Below are positions 52,900 through 64,000 of a stretch of 64,000 bases of DNA, one piece after another. Each line of letters begins with the position of its first letter. Positions within the stretch are counted from its first letter, which is position 1. Both the position numbers and the translations under genes were made by a program. Under the pieces are notes generated by a model. The model searched no databases and was not told where the DNA came from. It saw only the letters and a list, made by a program, of their open reading frames with translations. This DNA is from Oasisia sp. SBJ-2009. Taxonomy: Eukaryota > Annelida > Polychaeta > Sabellida > Siboglinidae. The stretch lies in NCBI GenBank assembly GCA_964017155.1, contig OZ024865.1:22240611-22304610 (forward strand), read 5' to 3'.

Positions 52900-55800
52900 A
52901 ACCTCCCCACTTCACCCAACCTCCCCAATCCACCAAACCTCCCCACTCCACCTAACTTCCGCACTCCACTATACTTCCCAATCCACACAACCTCCCCACT
53001 GCACCCAACCTCCCCACTCCACCCAACCTCCCCACTTCACCCAACCTCCCCACTCCAACCAACCTCCCCACTTCACCCAACTGCCGCACTCCATCCAACC
53101 TCCGCACTCCACCCAACCTCCGCACTCCAACGAACATCCGCACTCCACCCAACCTCCGCACTCCACCCAACTTCCGCACTCCATCAAACCTCCCCACTCC
53201 ACCCAACCTCCCCACTTCACCCAACCTCCCCACTCCATCCTACCTCCCCACTTCACCCAACTTCCGCACTCCATCCAACCTCCGAACTCCACCCAACCTC
53301 CGCACTCCACCCAACTTCCGCACTCCACCCAACTTCCGGACTCCACCCAAATTCCGCAATCCAACCACCTCCGCACTCCATCCAACCTCCGCACTCCACC
53401 CAAGTTCCGCACTCCACCCAACCTCCCCACTCCACCCAACTTCCCCACTGCCCCCAACCTCTCCACTGCACCCAACCTCCCCACTCCACCCAACCTCCCC
53501 ACTTCACCCAACCTCCCCACTCCATCCCACCTCCCCACTTCAACCAACCTCCGCACTCCATCCAACCTCCGAACTCCACCCAACCTCCGCACTCCACCCA
53601 AATTCCGCACTCCACCCAACCTCCCCACTCCACCCAACCTCCCCACTCCACCCAACCTCCCAACTCCACCCAGCCTCCCCACTCCACCCAACTTCCCCAC
53701 TGCCCCCAATCTCTCCACTGCACCCAACCTCCCCACTCCTCCCAACCTCCCCACTCCACCCAACCTCCCCACTTCACCCAACCTCCCCAATCCACCAAAC
53801 CTCCCCACTCCACCCAACCTCCGCACTCCACTATACCTCCCACTGTACCCAACCTCCCCACTGCACCCAACCTCCCCACTTCACCCAACCTCCCCACTCC
53901 ACCCAACCTCCCCACTTCACCCAACCTCCCCACTTCACCCAACCTCCCCAATCCACCAAACCTCCCCACTCCACCTAACTTCCGCACTCCACTATACTTC
54001 CCAATCCACACAACCTCCCCACTGCACCCAACCTCCCCACTCCACTCAACCTCCCCACTTCACCCAACCTCCCCACTCCAACCAACCTCCCCACTTCATC
54101 CAACCTCCGCACTCCATCCAACCTCCGCACTCCACCCAACCTCCGCACTCTAACGAACTTCCGCACTCCACCCAACCTCCGCACTCCACCCAACTTCCGC
54201 TCTCCATCAAACCTCCCCACTCCACCCAACCTCCCCGCTCCACCCAACCTCCCCACTTCCCCCAACCTCCCCACTTCACCCAACCTCCACAATCCATCCT
54301 ACCTCCCCACTCCAACCAAACTCCGCACTCCACTATACCTCCCACTCCACACCACCTCCCCACTGCACCCAACCTCCCCACTTCACCCAACCTCCCCACT
54401 CCACCCAACCTCCCCACTTCATCCAACCTCCCCACTCCATCCTACCTCCCCACTTCACCCAACCTCCGCACTCCATCCAACCTCCGAACTCCACCCAACC
54501 TCCGCACTCCAACGAACTTCCGCACTCCACCCAACCTCCGCACTCCACCCAACTTCTGCACTCCACCCAACCTCCCCAATCCACCAAACCTCCCCACTCC
54601 ACCCAACCTCCGCACTCCACTATACCTCCCTCTCCACACAACCTCCCCACTGCACCCAACCTCCTCACTCCACCCAACCTCCCCACTTCACCCAACCTCC
54701 TCACTCCATCCTACCTCCCCACTTCACCCAACCTCCGCACTCCATCCAACCTCAGAACTCCACCCAACCTCCGCACTCCACCCAACTTCCGCACTCCACC
54801 CAACTTCCGGACTCCACCCAAATTCCGCAATCCACCCAACCTCCGCACTCCATCCAACCTCCGCACTCCACCCAAGTTCCGCACTCCCCCCAACCTCCCC
54901 ACTCCACCCAACCTCCCCACTCCACCCAACCTCCCCACTCCACCCAGCCCCCCCACTCCACCCAACTTCCCCACTGCCCACAACCTCTCCACTGCACCCA
55001 ACCTCCCAACTCCTCCCAACCTCCCCGCTCCACCCAACCTCCCCACTTCACCCAACCTCCCCAATCCACCAAACCTCCCCACTGCACCCAACCTCCGCAC
55101 TCCACTATATTTCCCATTCCATACAACCTCCCCACTGCATCCAACCTCCCCACTTCACCCAACCTCCCCACTCCACCCAACCTCCCCACTTCACCCAACC
55201 TCCCCACTTCACCCAACCTCCCCACTTCACCCAACCTCCCCAATCCACCAAACGTGCCCACTCCACCCAACCTCCGCACTCCACTATACCTCCCACTCCA
55301 CACAACCTCCCCACTGCACCCAACCTCCCCACTTCACCCAACCTCCCCACTCCACCCAACCTCCCCACTTCACCTAACCTCCCCACTCCATCCTACCTCC
55401 CCACTTTACCCAACCTCCGCACTCCATCCAACCTCCGAACTCCACCCAACCTCCGCACTCCAACGAACTTCCGCACTCCACCCAACCTCCGCTCTCCACC
55501 CAACTTCTGCACTCCACCCAACTTCTGGACTCCACCCAAATTCCGCAATCCACCCAACCTCCGCACTCCACCCAACCTCCGCACTCCACCCAAATTCCGC
55601 ACTCCACCCAACCTCCCCACTCCACCCAACCTCCCCACTGCACCCAACCTCCCAACTCCACCCAGCCTCCCCACTCCACCCAACTTCCCCACTGCCCCCA
55701 ACCTCTCCACTGCACCCAACCTCCCCACTCCTCCCAACCTCCCCACTCCACCCAACCTCCCCACTTCACCCAACCTCCCCAATCCACCAAACCTCCCCAC

Positions 55801-56420
55801 TCCACCCAACCTCCGCACTCCACTATACCTCCCACTCCACACAACCTCCCCGCTGCACCCAACCTCCCCACTTCACTCAACCTCCCCACTCCACCCAACC
55901 TCCCCACTTCACCCAACCTCCCCACTTCACCCAACCTCCCCACTCCACCCAACCTCCCCACTTCACCCAACCTCCCCACTCGATCCTACCTCCCCACTTA
56001 ACCCAACCTCCGCACTCCATCCAACCTCCGATCTCCAACGAACCTCCGCACTCCACCCAACTTCTGAACTCCACCCAACTTCAGGACTCCACCCAAATTC
56101 CGCAATCCACCCAACCTCCGCACTCCACCCAACCTCCGCACTCCACCCAAATTCCGCACTCCACCCAACCTCCCCACTCCACCCAACCTCCCCACTCCAC
56201 CCAACCTCCCAACTCCACCCAGCCTCCCCACTCCACTCAACTTCCCCACTGCCCCCAACTTCTCCACTTCACCCAACCTCCCCACTTCACCCAACCTCCC
56301 CACTTCACCCAACCTCCCCAATCCACCAAACCTCCCCACTCCACCTAACTTCCGCACTCCACTATACTTCCCAATCCACACAACCTCCCCACTGCACCCA
56401 ACCTCCCCACTCCACCCAAC
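52900..56420. repeat. 5.39-kb-offset duplication, copy 1
   Basis: All landmarks from about 52,906 to 56,421 recur at offset 5,386 in 58,291-61,800. These include the CCAACTGCCGC unit near 53,086, the one-base-shortened AATCCAACCACC unit near 53,360 and a C7 run at 54,948-54,954. Left and right edges are defined where flanking monomers diverge. Confidence 0.88.
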
Positions 56421-58289
56421 CTCCGCACTCCAACGAACATCCCCACTCCACCCAACCTCCGCACTCCAACGAACATCCGCACTCCACCCAACCTCCGCAC
56501 TCCACCCAACTTCCGCACTCCATCAAACCTCCCCACTCCATCCTACCTCCCCACTTCACCCAACTTCCGCACTCCATCCAACCTCCGAACTCCACCCAAC
56601 CTCCGCACTCCACCCAACTTCCGCACTCCACCCAACTTCCGGACTCCACCCAAATTCCGCAATCCAACCACCTCCGCACTCCATCCAACCTCCGCACTCC
56701 ACCCAAGTTCCGCACTCCACCCAACCTCCCCACTCCACCCAACTTCCCCACTGCCCCCAACCTCTCCACTGCACCCAACCTCCCCACTCCACCCAACCTC
56801 CCCACTTCACCCAACCTCCCCACTCCATCCTACCTCCCCACTTCAACCAACCTCCGCACTCCATCCAACCTCCGAACTCCACCCAACCTCCGCACTCCAC
56901 CCAAATTCCGCACTCCACCCAACCTCCCCACTCCACCCAACCTCCCCACTCCACCCAACCTCCCAACTCCACCCAGCCTCCCCACTCCACCCAACTTCCC
57001 CACTGCCCCCAATCTCTCCACTGCACCCAACCTCCCCACTCCTCCCAACCTCCCCACTCCACCCAACCTCCCCACTTCACCAAACCTCCCCAATCCACCA
57101 AACCTCCCCACTCCACCCAACCTCCGCACTCCACTATACCTCCCACTCCACACAACCTCCCCACTGCACCCAACCTCCCCACTTCACCCAACCTCCCCAC
57201 TCCACCCAACCTCCCCACTCCATCCTACCTCCCCACTTCACCCAACCTCCGCACTCCATCCAACCTCCGATCTCCAACGAACCTCCGCACTCCACCCAAC
57301 TTCTGAACTCCACCCAACTTCAGGACTCCACCCAAATTCCGCAATCCACCCAACCTCCGCACTCCACCCAACCTCCGCACTCCACCCAAATTCCGCACTC
57401 CACCCAACCTCCCCACTCCACCCAACCTCCCCACTCCACCCAACCTCCCAACTCCACCCAGCCTCCCCACTCCACTCAACTTCCCCACTGCCCCCAACTT
57501 CTCCACTTCACCCAACCTCCCCACTTCACCCAACCTCCCCACTTCACCCAACCTCCCCAATCCACCAAACCTCCCCACTCCACCTAACTTCCGCACTCCA
57601 CTATACTTCCCAATCCACACAACCTCCCCACTGCACCCAACCTCCCCACTCCACCCAACCTCCGCACTCCAACGAACATCCCCACTCCACCCAACCTCCG
57701 CACTCCAACGAACATCCGCACTCCACCCAACCTCCGCACTCCACCCAACTTCCGCACTCCATCAAACCTCCCCACTCCATCCTACCTCCCCACTTCACCC
57801 AACTTCCGCACTCCATCCAACCTCCGAACTCCACCCAACCTCCGCACTCCACCCAACTTCCGCACTCCACCCAACTTCCGGACTCCACCCAAATTCCGCA
57901 ATCCAACCACCTCCGCACTCCATCCAACCTCCGCACTCCACCCAAGTTCCGCACTCCACCCAACCTCCCCACTCCACCCAACTTCCCCACTGCCCCCAAC
58001 CTCTCCACTGCACCCAACCTCCCCACTCCACCCAACCTCCCCACTTCACCCAACCTCCCCACTCCATCCTACCTCCCCACTTCAACCAACCTCCGCACTC
58101 CATCCAACCTCCGAACTCCACCCAACCTCCGCACTCCACCCAAATTCCGCACTCCACCCAACCTCCCCACTCCACCCAACCTCCCCACTCCACCCAACCT
58201 CCCAACTCCACCCAGCCTCCCCACTCCACCCAACTTCCCCACTGCCCCCAATCTCTCCACTGCACCCAACCTCCCCACTCCTCCCAACC
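55983..58289. repeat. 1,239-bp tandem duplication
   Basis: Copies are 55,983-57,221 and 57,222 to about 58,289 (1,239 bp is 69 units minus 3). The second copy is cut short where it joins the 5.39-kb copy 2. The paired AACGAACATCC units near 56,430/56,470 recur near 57,670/57,710. Confidence 0.85.
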
Positions 58290-61200
58290 TCCCCACTTCA
58301 CCCAACCTCCCCAATCCACCAAACCTCCCCACTCCACCTAACTTCCGCACTCCACTATACTTCCCAATCCACACAACCTCCCCACTGCACCCAACCTCCC
58401 CACTCCACCCAACCTCCCCACTTCACCCAACCTCCCCACTCCAACCAACCTCCCCACTTCACCCAACTGCCGCACTCCATCCAACCTCCGCACTCCACCC
58501 AACCTCCGCACTCCAACGAACATCCGCACTCCACCCAACCTCCGCACTCCACCCAACTTCCGCACTCCATCAAACCTCCCCACTCCACCCAACCTCCCCA
58601 CTTCACCCAACCTCCCCACTCCATCCTACCTCCCCACTTCACCCAACTTCCGCACTCCATCCAACCTCCGAACTCCACCCAACCTCCGCACTCCACCCAA
58701 CTTCCGCACTCCACCCAACTTCCGGACTCCACCCAAATTCCGCAATCCAACCACCTCCGCACTCCATCCAACCTCCGCACTCCACCCAAGTTCCGCACTC
58801 CACCCAACCTCCCCACTCCACCCAACTTCCCCACTGCCCCCAACCTCTCCACTGCACCCAACCTCCCCACTCCACCCAACCTCCCCACTTCACCCAACCT
58901 CCCCACTCCATCCTACCTCCCCACTTCAACCAACCTCCGCACTCCATCCAACCTCCGAACTCCACCCAACCTCCGCACTCCACCCAAATTCCGCACTCCA
59001 CCCAACCTCCCCACTCCACCCAACCTCCCCACTCCACCCAACCTCCCAACTCCACCCAGCCTCCCCACTCCACCCAACTTCCCCACTGCCCCCAATCTCT
59101 CCACTGCACCCAACCTCCCCACTCCTCCCAACCTCCCCACTCCACCCAACCTCCCCACTTCACCCAACCTCCCCAATCCACCAAACCTCCCCACTCCACC
59201 CAACCTCCGCACTCCACTATACCTCCCACTGTACCCAACCTCCCCACTGCCCCCAACCTCCCCACTTCACCCAACCTCCCCACTCCACCCAACCTCCCCA
59301 CTTCACCCAACCTCCCCACTTCACCCAACCTCCCCAATCCACCAAACCTCCCCACTCCACCTAACTTCCGCACTCCACTATACTTCCCAATCCACACAAC
59401 CTCCCCACTGCACCCAACCTCCCCACTCCACTCAACCTCCCCACTTCACCCAACCTCCCTACTCCAACCAACCTCCCCACTTCATCCAACCTCCGCACTC
59501 CATCCAACCTCTGCACTCCACCCAACCTCCGCACTCTAACGAACTTCCGCACTCCACCCAACCTCCGCACTCCACCCAACTTCCGCTCTCCATCAAACCT
59601 CCCCACTCCACCCAACCTCCCCGCTCCACCCAACCTCCCCACTTCCCCCAACCTCCCCACTTCACCCAACCTCCACAATCCATCCTACCTCCCCACTCCA
59701 ACCAAACTCCGCACTCCACTATACCTCCCACTCCACACCACCTCCCCACTGCACCCAACCTCCCCACTTCACCCAACCTCCCCACTCCACCCAACCTCCC
59801 CACTTCATCCAACCTCCCCACTCCATCCTACCTCCCCACTTCACCCAACCTCCGCACTCCATCCAACCTCCGAACTCCACCCAACCTCCGCACTCCAACG
59901 AACTTCCGCACTCCACCCAACCTCCGCACTCCACCCAACTTCTGCACTCCACCCAACCTCCCCAATCCACCAAACCTCCCCACTCCACCCAACCTCCGCA
60001 CTCCACTATACCTCCCTCTCCACACAACCTCCCCACTGCACCCAACCTCCTCACTCCACCCAACCTCCCCACTTCACCCAACCTCCTCACTCCATCCTAC
60101 CTCCCCACTTCACCCAACCTCCGCACTCCATCCAACCTCAGAACTCCACCCAACCTCCGCACTCCACCCAACTTCCGCACTCCACCCAACTTCCGGACTC
60201 CACCCAAATTCCGCAATCCACCCAACCTCCGCACTCCATCCAACCTCCGCACTCCACCCAAGTTCCGCACTCCCCCCAACCTCCCCACTCCACCCAACCT
60301 CCCCACTCCACCCAACCTCCCCACTCCACCCAGCCCCCCCACTCCACCCAACTTCCCCACTGCCCACAACCTCTCCACTGCACCCAACCTCCCAACTCCT
60401 CCCAACCTCCCCGCTCCACCCAACCTCCCCACTTCACCCAACCTCCCCAATCCACCAAACCTCCCCACTGCACCCAACCTCCGCACTCCACTATATTTCC
60501 CATTCCATACAACCTCCCCACTGCATCCAACCTCCCCACTTCACCCAACCTCCCCACTCCACCCAACCTCCCCACTTCACCCAACCTCCCCACTTCACCC
60601 AACCTCCCCACTTCACCCAACCTCCCCAATCCACCAAACCTGCCCACTCCACCCAACCTCCGCACTCCACTATACCTCCCACTCCACACAACCTCCCCAC
60701 TGCACCCAACCTCCCCACTTCACCCAACCTCCCCACTCCACCCAACCTCCCCACTTCACCTAACCTCCCCACTCCATCCTACCTCCCCACTTTACCCAAC
60801 CTCCGCACTCCAGCCAACCTCCGAACTCCACCCAACCTCCGCACTCCAACGAACTTCCGCACTCCACCCAACCTCCGCTCTCCACCCAACTTCTGCACTC
60901 CACCCAACTTCTGGACTCCACCCAAATTCCGCAATCCACCCAACCTCCGCACTCCACCCAACCTCCGCACTCCACCCAAATTCCGCACTCCACCCAACCT
61001 CCCCACTCCACCCAACCTCCCCACTGCACCCAACCTCCCAACTCCACCCAGCCTCCCCACTCCACCCAACTTCCCCACTGCCCCCAACCTCTCCACTGCA
61101 CCCAACCTCCCCACTCCTCCCAACCTCCCCACTCCACCCAACCTCCCCACTTCACCCAACCTCCCCAATCCACCAAACCTCCCCACTCCACCCAACCTCC

Positions 61201-61800
61201 GCACTCCACTATACCTCCCACTCCACACAACCTCCCCACTGCACCCAACCTCCCCACTTCACTCAACCTCCCCACTCCACCCAACCTCCCCACTTCACCC
61301 AACCTCCCCACTTCACCCAACCTCCCCACTCCACCCAACCTCCCCACTTCACCCAAGCTCCCCACTCGATCCTACCTCCCCACTTAACCCAACCTCCGCA
61401 CTCCATCCAACCTCCGATCTCCAACGAACCTCCGCACTCCACCCAACTTCTGAACTCCACCCAACTTCAGGACTCCACCCAAATTCCGCAATCCACCCAA
61501 CCTCCGCACTCCACCCAACCTCCGCACTCCACCCAAATTCCGCACTCCACCCAACCTCCCCACTCCACCCAACCTCCCCACTCCACCCAACCTCCCAACT
61601 CCACCCAGCCTCCCCACTCCACTCAACTTCCCCACTGCCCCCAACTTCTCCACTTCACCCAACCTCCCCACTTCACCCAACCTCCCCACTTCACCCAACC
61701 TCCCCAATCCACCAAACCTCCCCACTCCACCTAACTTCCGCACTCCACTATACTTCCCAATCCACACAACCTCCCCACTGCACCCAACCTCCCCACTCCA
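58290..61800. repeat. 5.39-kb-offset duplication, copy 2
   Basis: This is a direct repeat of about 52,906-56,421. Differences noted include CTCCCTACTCC near 59,456, CTCTGCACTCC near 59,510, CTGCCCCCAACC near 59,247 and CCAGCCAACC near 60,812. The C-run at 60,334-60,340 has 7 C, equal to its partner. Confidence 0.88.
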
Positions 61801-64000
61801 CCCAACCTCCCCACTCCAACCAACCTCCCCACTTCACCCAACTGCCGCACTCCATCCAACCTCCGCACTCCACCCAACCTCCGCACTCCAACGAACATTC
61901 GCACTCCACCCAACCTCCGCACTCCACCCAACTTCCGCACTCCATCAAACCTCCCCACTCCACCCAACCTCCCCACTTCACCCAACCTCCCCACTCCATC
62001 CTACCTCCCCACTTCACCCAACTTCCGCACTCCATCCAACCTCCGAACTCCACCCAACCTCCGCACTCCACCCAACTTCCGCACTCCACCCAACTTCCGG
62101 ACTCCACCCAAATTCCGCAATCCAACCACCTCCGCACTCCATCCAACCTCCGCACTCCACCCAAGTTCCGCACTCCACCCAACCTCCCCACTCCACCCAA
62201 CTTCCCCACTGCCCCCAACCTCTCCACTGCACCCAACCTCCCCACTCCACCCAACCTCCCCACTTCACCCAACCTCCCCACTCCATCCTACCTCCCCACT
62301 TCAACCAACCTCCGCACTCCATCCAACCTCCGAACTCCACCCAACCTCCGCACTCCACCCAAATTCCGCACTCCACCCAACCTCCCCACTCCACCCAACC
62401 TCCCCACTCCACCCAACCTCCCAACTCCACCCAGCCTCCCCACTCCACCCAACTTCCCCACTGCCCCCAATCTCTCCACTGCACCCAACCTCCCCACTCC
62501 TCCCAACCTCCCCACTCCACCCAACCTCCCCACTTCACCAAACCTCCCCAATCCACCAAACCTCCCCACTCCACCCAACCTCCGCACTCCACTATACCTC
62601 CCACTCCACACAACCTCCCCACTGCACCCAACCTCCCCACTTCACCCAACCTCCCCACTTCACCCAACCTCCCCACTCCATCCTACCTCCCCACTTCACC
62701 CAACCTCCGCACTCCATCCAACCTCCGATCTCCAACGAACCTCCGCACTCCACCCAACTTCTGAACTCCACCCAACTTCAGGACTCCACCCAAATTCCGC
62801 AATCCACCCAACCTCCGCACTCCACCCAACCTCCGCACTCCACCCAAATTCCGCACTCCACCCAACCTCCCCACTCCACCCAACCTCCCCACTCCACCCA
62901 ACCTCCCAACTCCACCCAGCCTCCCCACTCCACTCAACTTCCCCACTGCCCCCAACTTCTCCACTTCACCCAACCTCCCCACTTCACCCAACCTCCCCAC
63001 TTCACCCAACCTCCCCAATCCACCAAACCTCCCCACTCCACCTAACTTCCGCACTCCACTATACTTCCCAATCCACACAACCTCCCCACTGCACCCAACC
63101 TCCCCACTCCACCCAACCTCCCCACTTCACCCAACCTCCCCACTCCAACCAACCTCCCCACTTCACCCAACTGCCGCACTCCATCCAACCTCCGCACTCC
63201 ACCCAACCTCCGCACTCCAACGAACATCCGCACTCCACCCAACCTCCGCACTCCACCCAACTTCCGCACTCCATCAAACCTCCCCACTCCACCCAACCTC
63301 CCCACTTCACCCAACCTCCCCACTCCATCCTACCTCCCCACTTCACCCAACTTCCGCACTCCATCCAACCTCCGAACTCCACCCAACCTCCGCACTCCAC
63401 CCAACTTCCGCACTCCACCCAACTTCCGGACTCCACCCAAATTCCGCAATCCAACCACCTCCGCACTCCATCCAACCTCCGCACTCCACCCAAGTTCCGC
63501 ACTCCACCCAACCTCCCCACTTCACCCAACCTCCCCACTCCACCCAACCTCCCCACTTCACCCAACCTCCCCACTTCACCCAACCTCCCCAATCCACCAA
63601 ACCTCCCCACTCCACCTAACTTCCGCACTCCACTATACTTCCCAATCCACACAACCTCCCCACTGCACCCAACCTCCCCACTCCACTCAACCTCCCCACT
63701 TCACCCAACCTCCCCACTCCAACCAACCTCCCCACTTCATCCAACCTCCGCACTCCATCCAACCTCCGCACTCCACCCAACCTCCGCACTCTAACGAACT
63801 TCCGCACTCCACCCAACCTCCGCACTCCACCCAACTTCCGCTCTCCATCAAACCTCCCCACTCCACCCAACCTCCCCGCTCCACCCAACCTCCCCACTTC
63901 CCCCAACCTCCCCACTTCACCCAACCTCCACAATCCATCCTACCTCCCCACTCCAACCAAACTCCGCACTCCACTATACCTCCCACTCCACACCACCTCC
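61801..64000. repeat. Right-edge block, related to 56.5-58.3 kb and 59.3-59.8 kb
   Basis: About 61.98-63.1 kb matches 56.52-57.6 kb at offset 5,458. About 63.58-64.0 kb matches 59.33-59.75 kb at offset 4,255 and 53.94-54.36 kb at 9,641. The window ends inside a repeat that begins like position 1. Confidence 0.8.

Larger units (their letters stand above)
347..60340 (+). repeat. C-homopolymer locus family, 23 sites, 7 to 13 C
   Basis: In a subset of blocks the unit after ACCCAG has its T replaced by C, making an unbroken C-run before ACTCC. C counts by first base: 347 (9), 1856 (10), 7227 (13), 9603 (11), 14616 (9), 16988 (13), 18501 (11), 21594 (13), 23341 (13), 27010 (11), 28485 (10), 31379 (12), 33232 (9), 34921 (11), 36685 (8), 39073 (8), 41265 (10), 44103 (9), 46654 (9), 48000 (10), 49653 (10), 54948 (7), 60334 (7). 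The 7-C state is a simple T to C change with no length gain. Confidence 0.9.
1..64000 (+). repeat. 18-bp satellite/minisatellite array filling the window
   Basis: Head-to-tail copies of CCTCCCCACTCCACCCAA and variants cover every stretch, roughly 3,550 units. The C-rich strand is always the + strand. Recurrent variants are a C to G change giving CCTCCGCAC, ACTTCACCC and ACTGCACCC middles, an AATCCACCAAA unit, units ending CATCCTA, and units ending CTATA. No segment of even 50 bp unlike the unit was found, so no gap needs separate annotation. Both ends lie inside the array: the first 26 bases recur at about 63,976-64,000. Eukaryotic satellite DNA is the best reading. Centromeric, subtelomeric or interstitial position cannot be told from the window. 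The family name is not recognised. Confidence 0.97.
1..64000 (-). other. G-rich strand with dense quadruplex-type G-runs
   Basis: On the - strand each CpG-free unit supplies GGG and GGGG runs. Two adjacent units give four runs of at least 3 G separated by loops of 6, 5 and 6 bases (TGGAGT, AGGTT, TGGAGT), which fits the standard G3+N1-7 pattern. CpG units change GGGG to GCGG and break it. For example 3062-3259 holds 11 consecutive CpG-free units, while 2900-3061 holds nine CpG or CpG-derived units. Folding in cells is inferred, not shown. Confidence 0.7.

Noticed and set aside
1..64000. Gly/Val/Trp-rich frames on the - strand as glycine-rich proteins
   Set aside because: They are the complement of the same satellite. 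Starts and ends fall at random variant positions, and they overlap one another in different frames.
1..64000. CRISPR array
   Set aside because: Units are contiguous 18-mers with no unique spacers, no leader and no cas genes.
1..64000. Transposon or LTR sequences, tRNA or rRNA genes hidden in the array
   Set aside because: No stretch departs from the monomer long enough. No terminal inverted repeats, target-site duplications, cloverleaf or rRNA-like sequence was seen.
1..64000. Inverted duplications or palindromes
   Set aside because: G-rich monomers never appear on the + strand, so no segment is inverted, and hairpin formation between array parts is not expected.
1..64000. Assignment to a particular species or named satellite family
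   Set aside because: No unique flank, gene or recognised family motif is present. Naming one would be a guess.

Overview
The whole 64,000-base window is one uninterrupted tandem-repeat array. The unit is 18 bp, consensus CCTCCCCACTCCACCCAA on the + strand. Nothing else is present: no unique flank, no supported gene, no RNA gene, no transposon, no inverted segment, and the array runs off both ends. This is eukaryotic satellite/minisatellite DNA, as in heterochromatic, pericentromeric or subtelomeric blocks. The sequence does not identify the species. The consensus has 12 C, 4 A, 2 T and no G on the + strand, so strand asymmetry is extreme and of one sign across 64 kb.

The array has several nested levels. 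(1) 18-bp units differ by a few recurrent substitutions, the main split being CCTCCCCAC units (no CpG) versus CCTCCGCAC units (CpG), which occur in alternating runs. (2) A variant unit ending CTATA is always followed by a 1-base deficit, normally a 17-bp unit, so CTATA landmarks lie 18n-1 bp apart (89, 161, 305, 323, 431, 503, 539, 557 bp). (3) These blocks build higher-order repeats, notably a 988-bp unit of 55 monomers. (4) Higher-order repeats lie inside kilobase tandem or segmental duplications with periods of 322, 988, 1239, 1346, 1653, 1761, 2910, 5386 and 7407 bp.

Layout: 1-2.86 kb, mosaic left part. 2.86-17.66 kb, two adjacent copies of a 7.4-kb unit. 17.66-31.3 kb, reshuffled partial copies of the same material. 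31.3-39.4 kb, irregular mosaic with a 1.76-kb tandem duplication. 39.4-45.1 kb, a 2.9-kb tandem duplication. 45.3-50.86 kb, 1.35-kb and 1.65-kb tandem duplications. 50.9-64 kb, a separate variant domain built on 5.39-kb and 1.24-kb duplications. Long open frames, up to 2,987 codons, occur on both strands, but the consensus unit has no stop in any of six frames, so they are compositional and no protein is proposed.

The most interesting signals are the recoverable duplication history (in-register whole-unit indels, a locus keeping the pre-duplication state, a 1,653-bp duplication with no difference seen), a C homopolymer locus varying from 7 to 13 at 23 sites, a G-strand that fits the canonical quadruplex pattern in CpG-free runs and loses it in CpG runs, and a recurrent variant resembling a degenerate CENP-B box. 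Comparisons were made by eye from landmarks; no alignment or database search was run.
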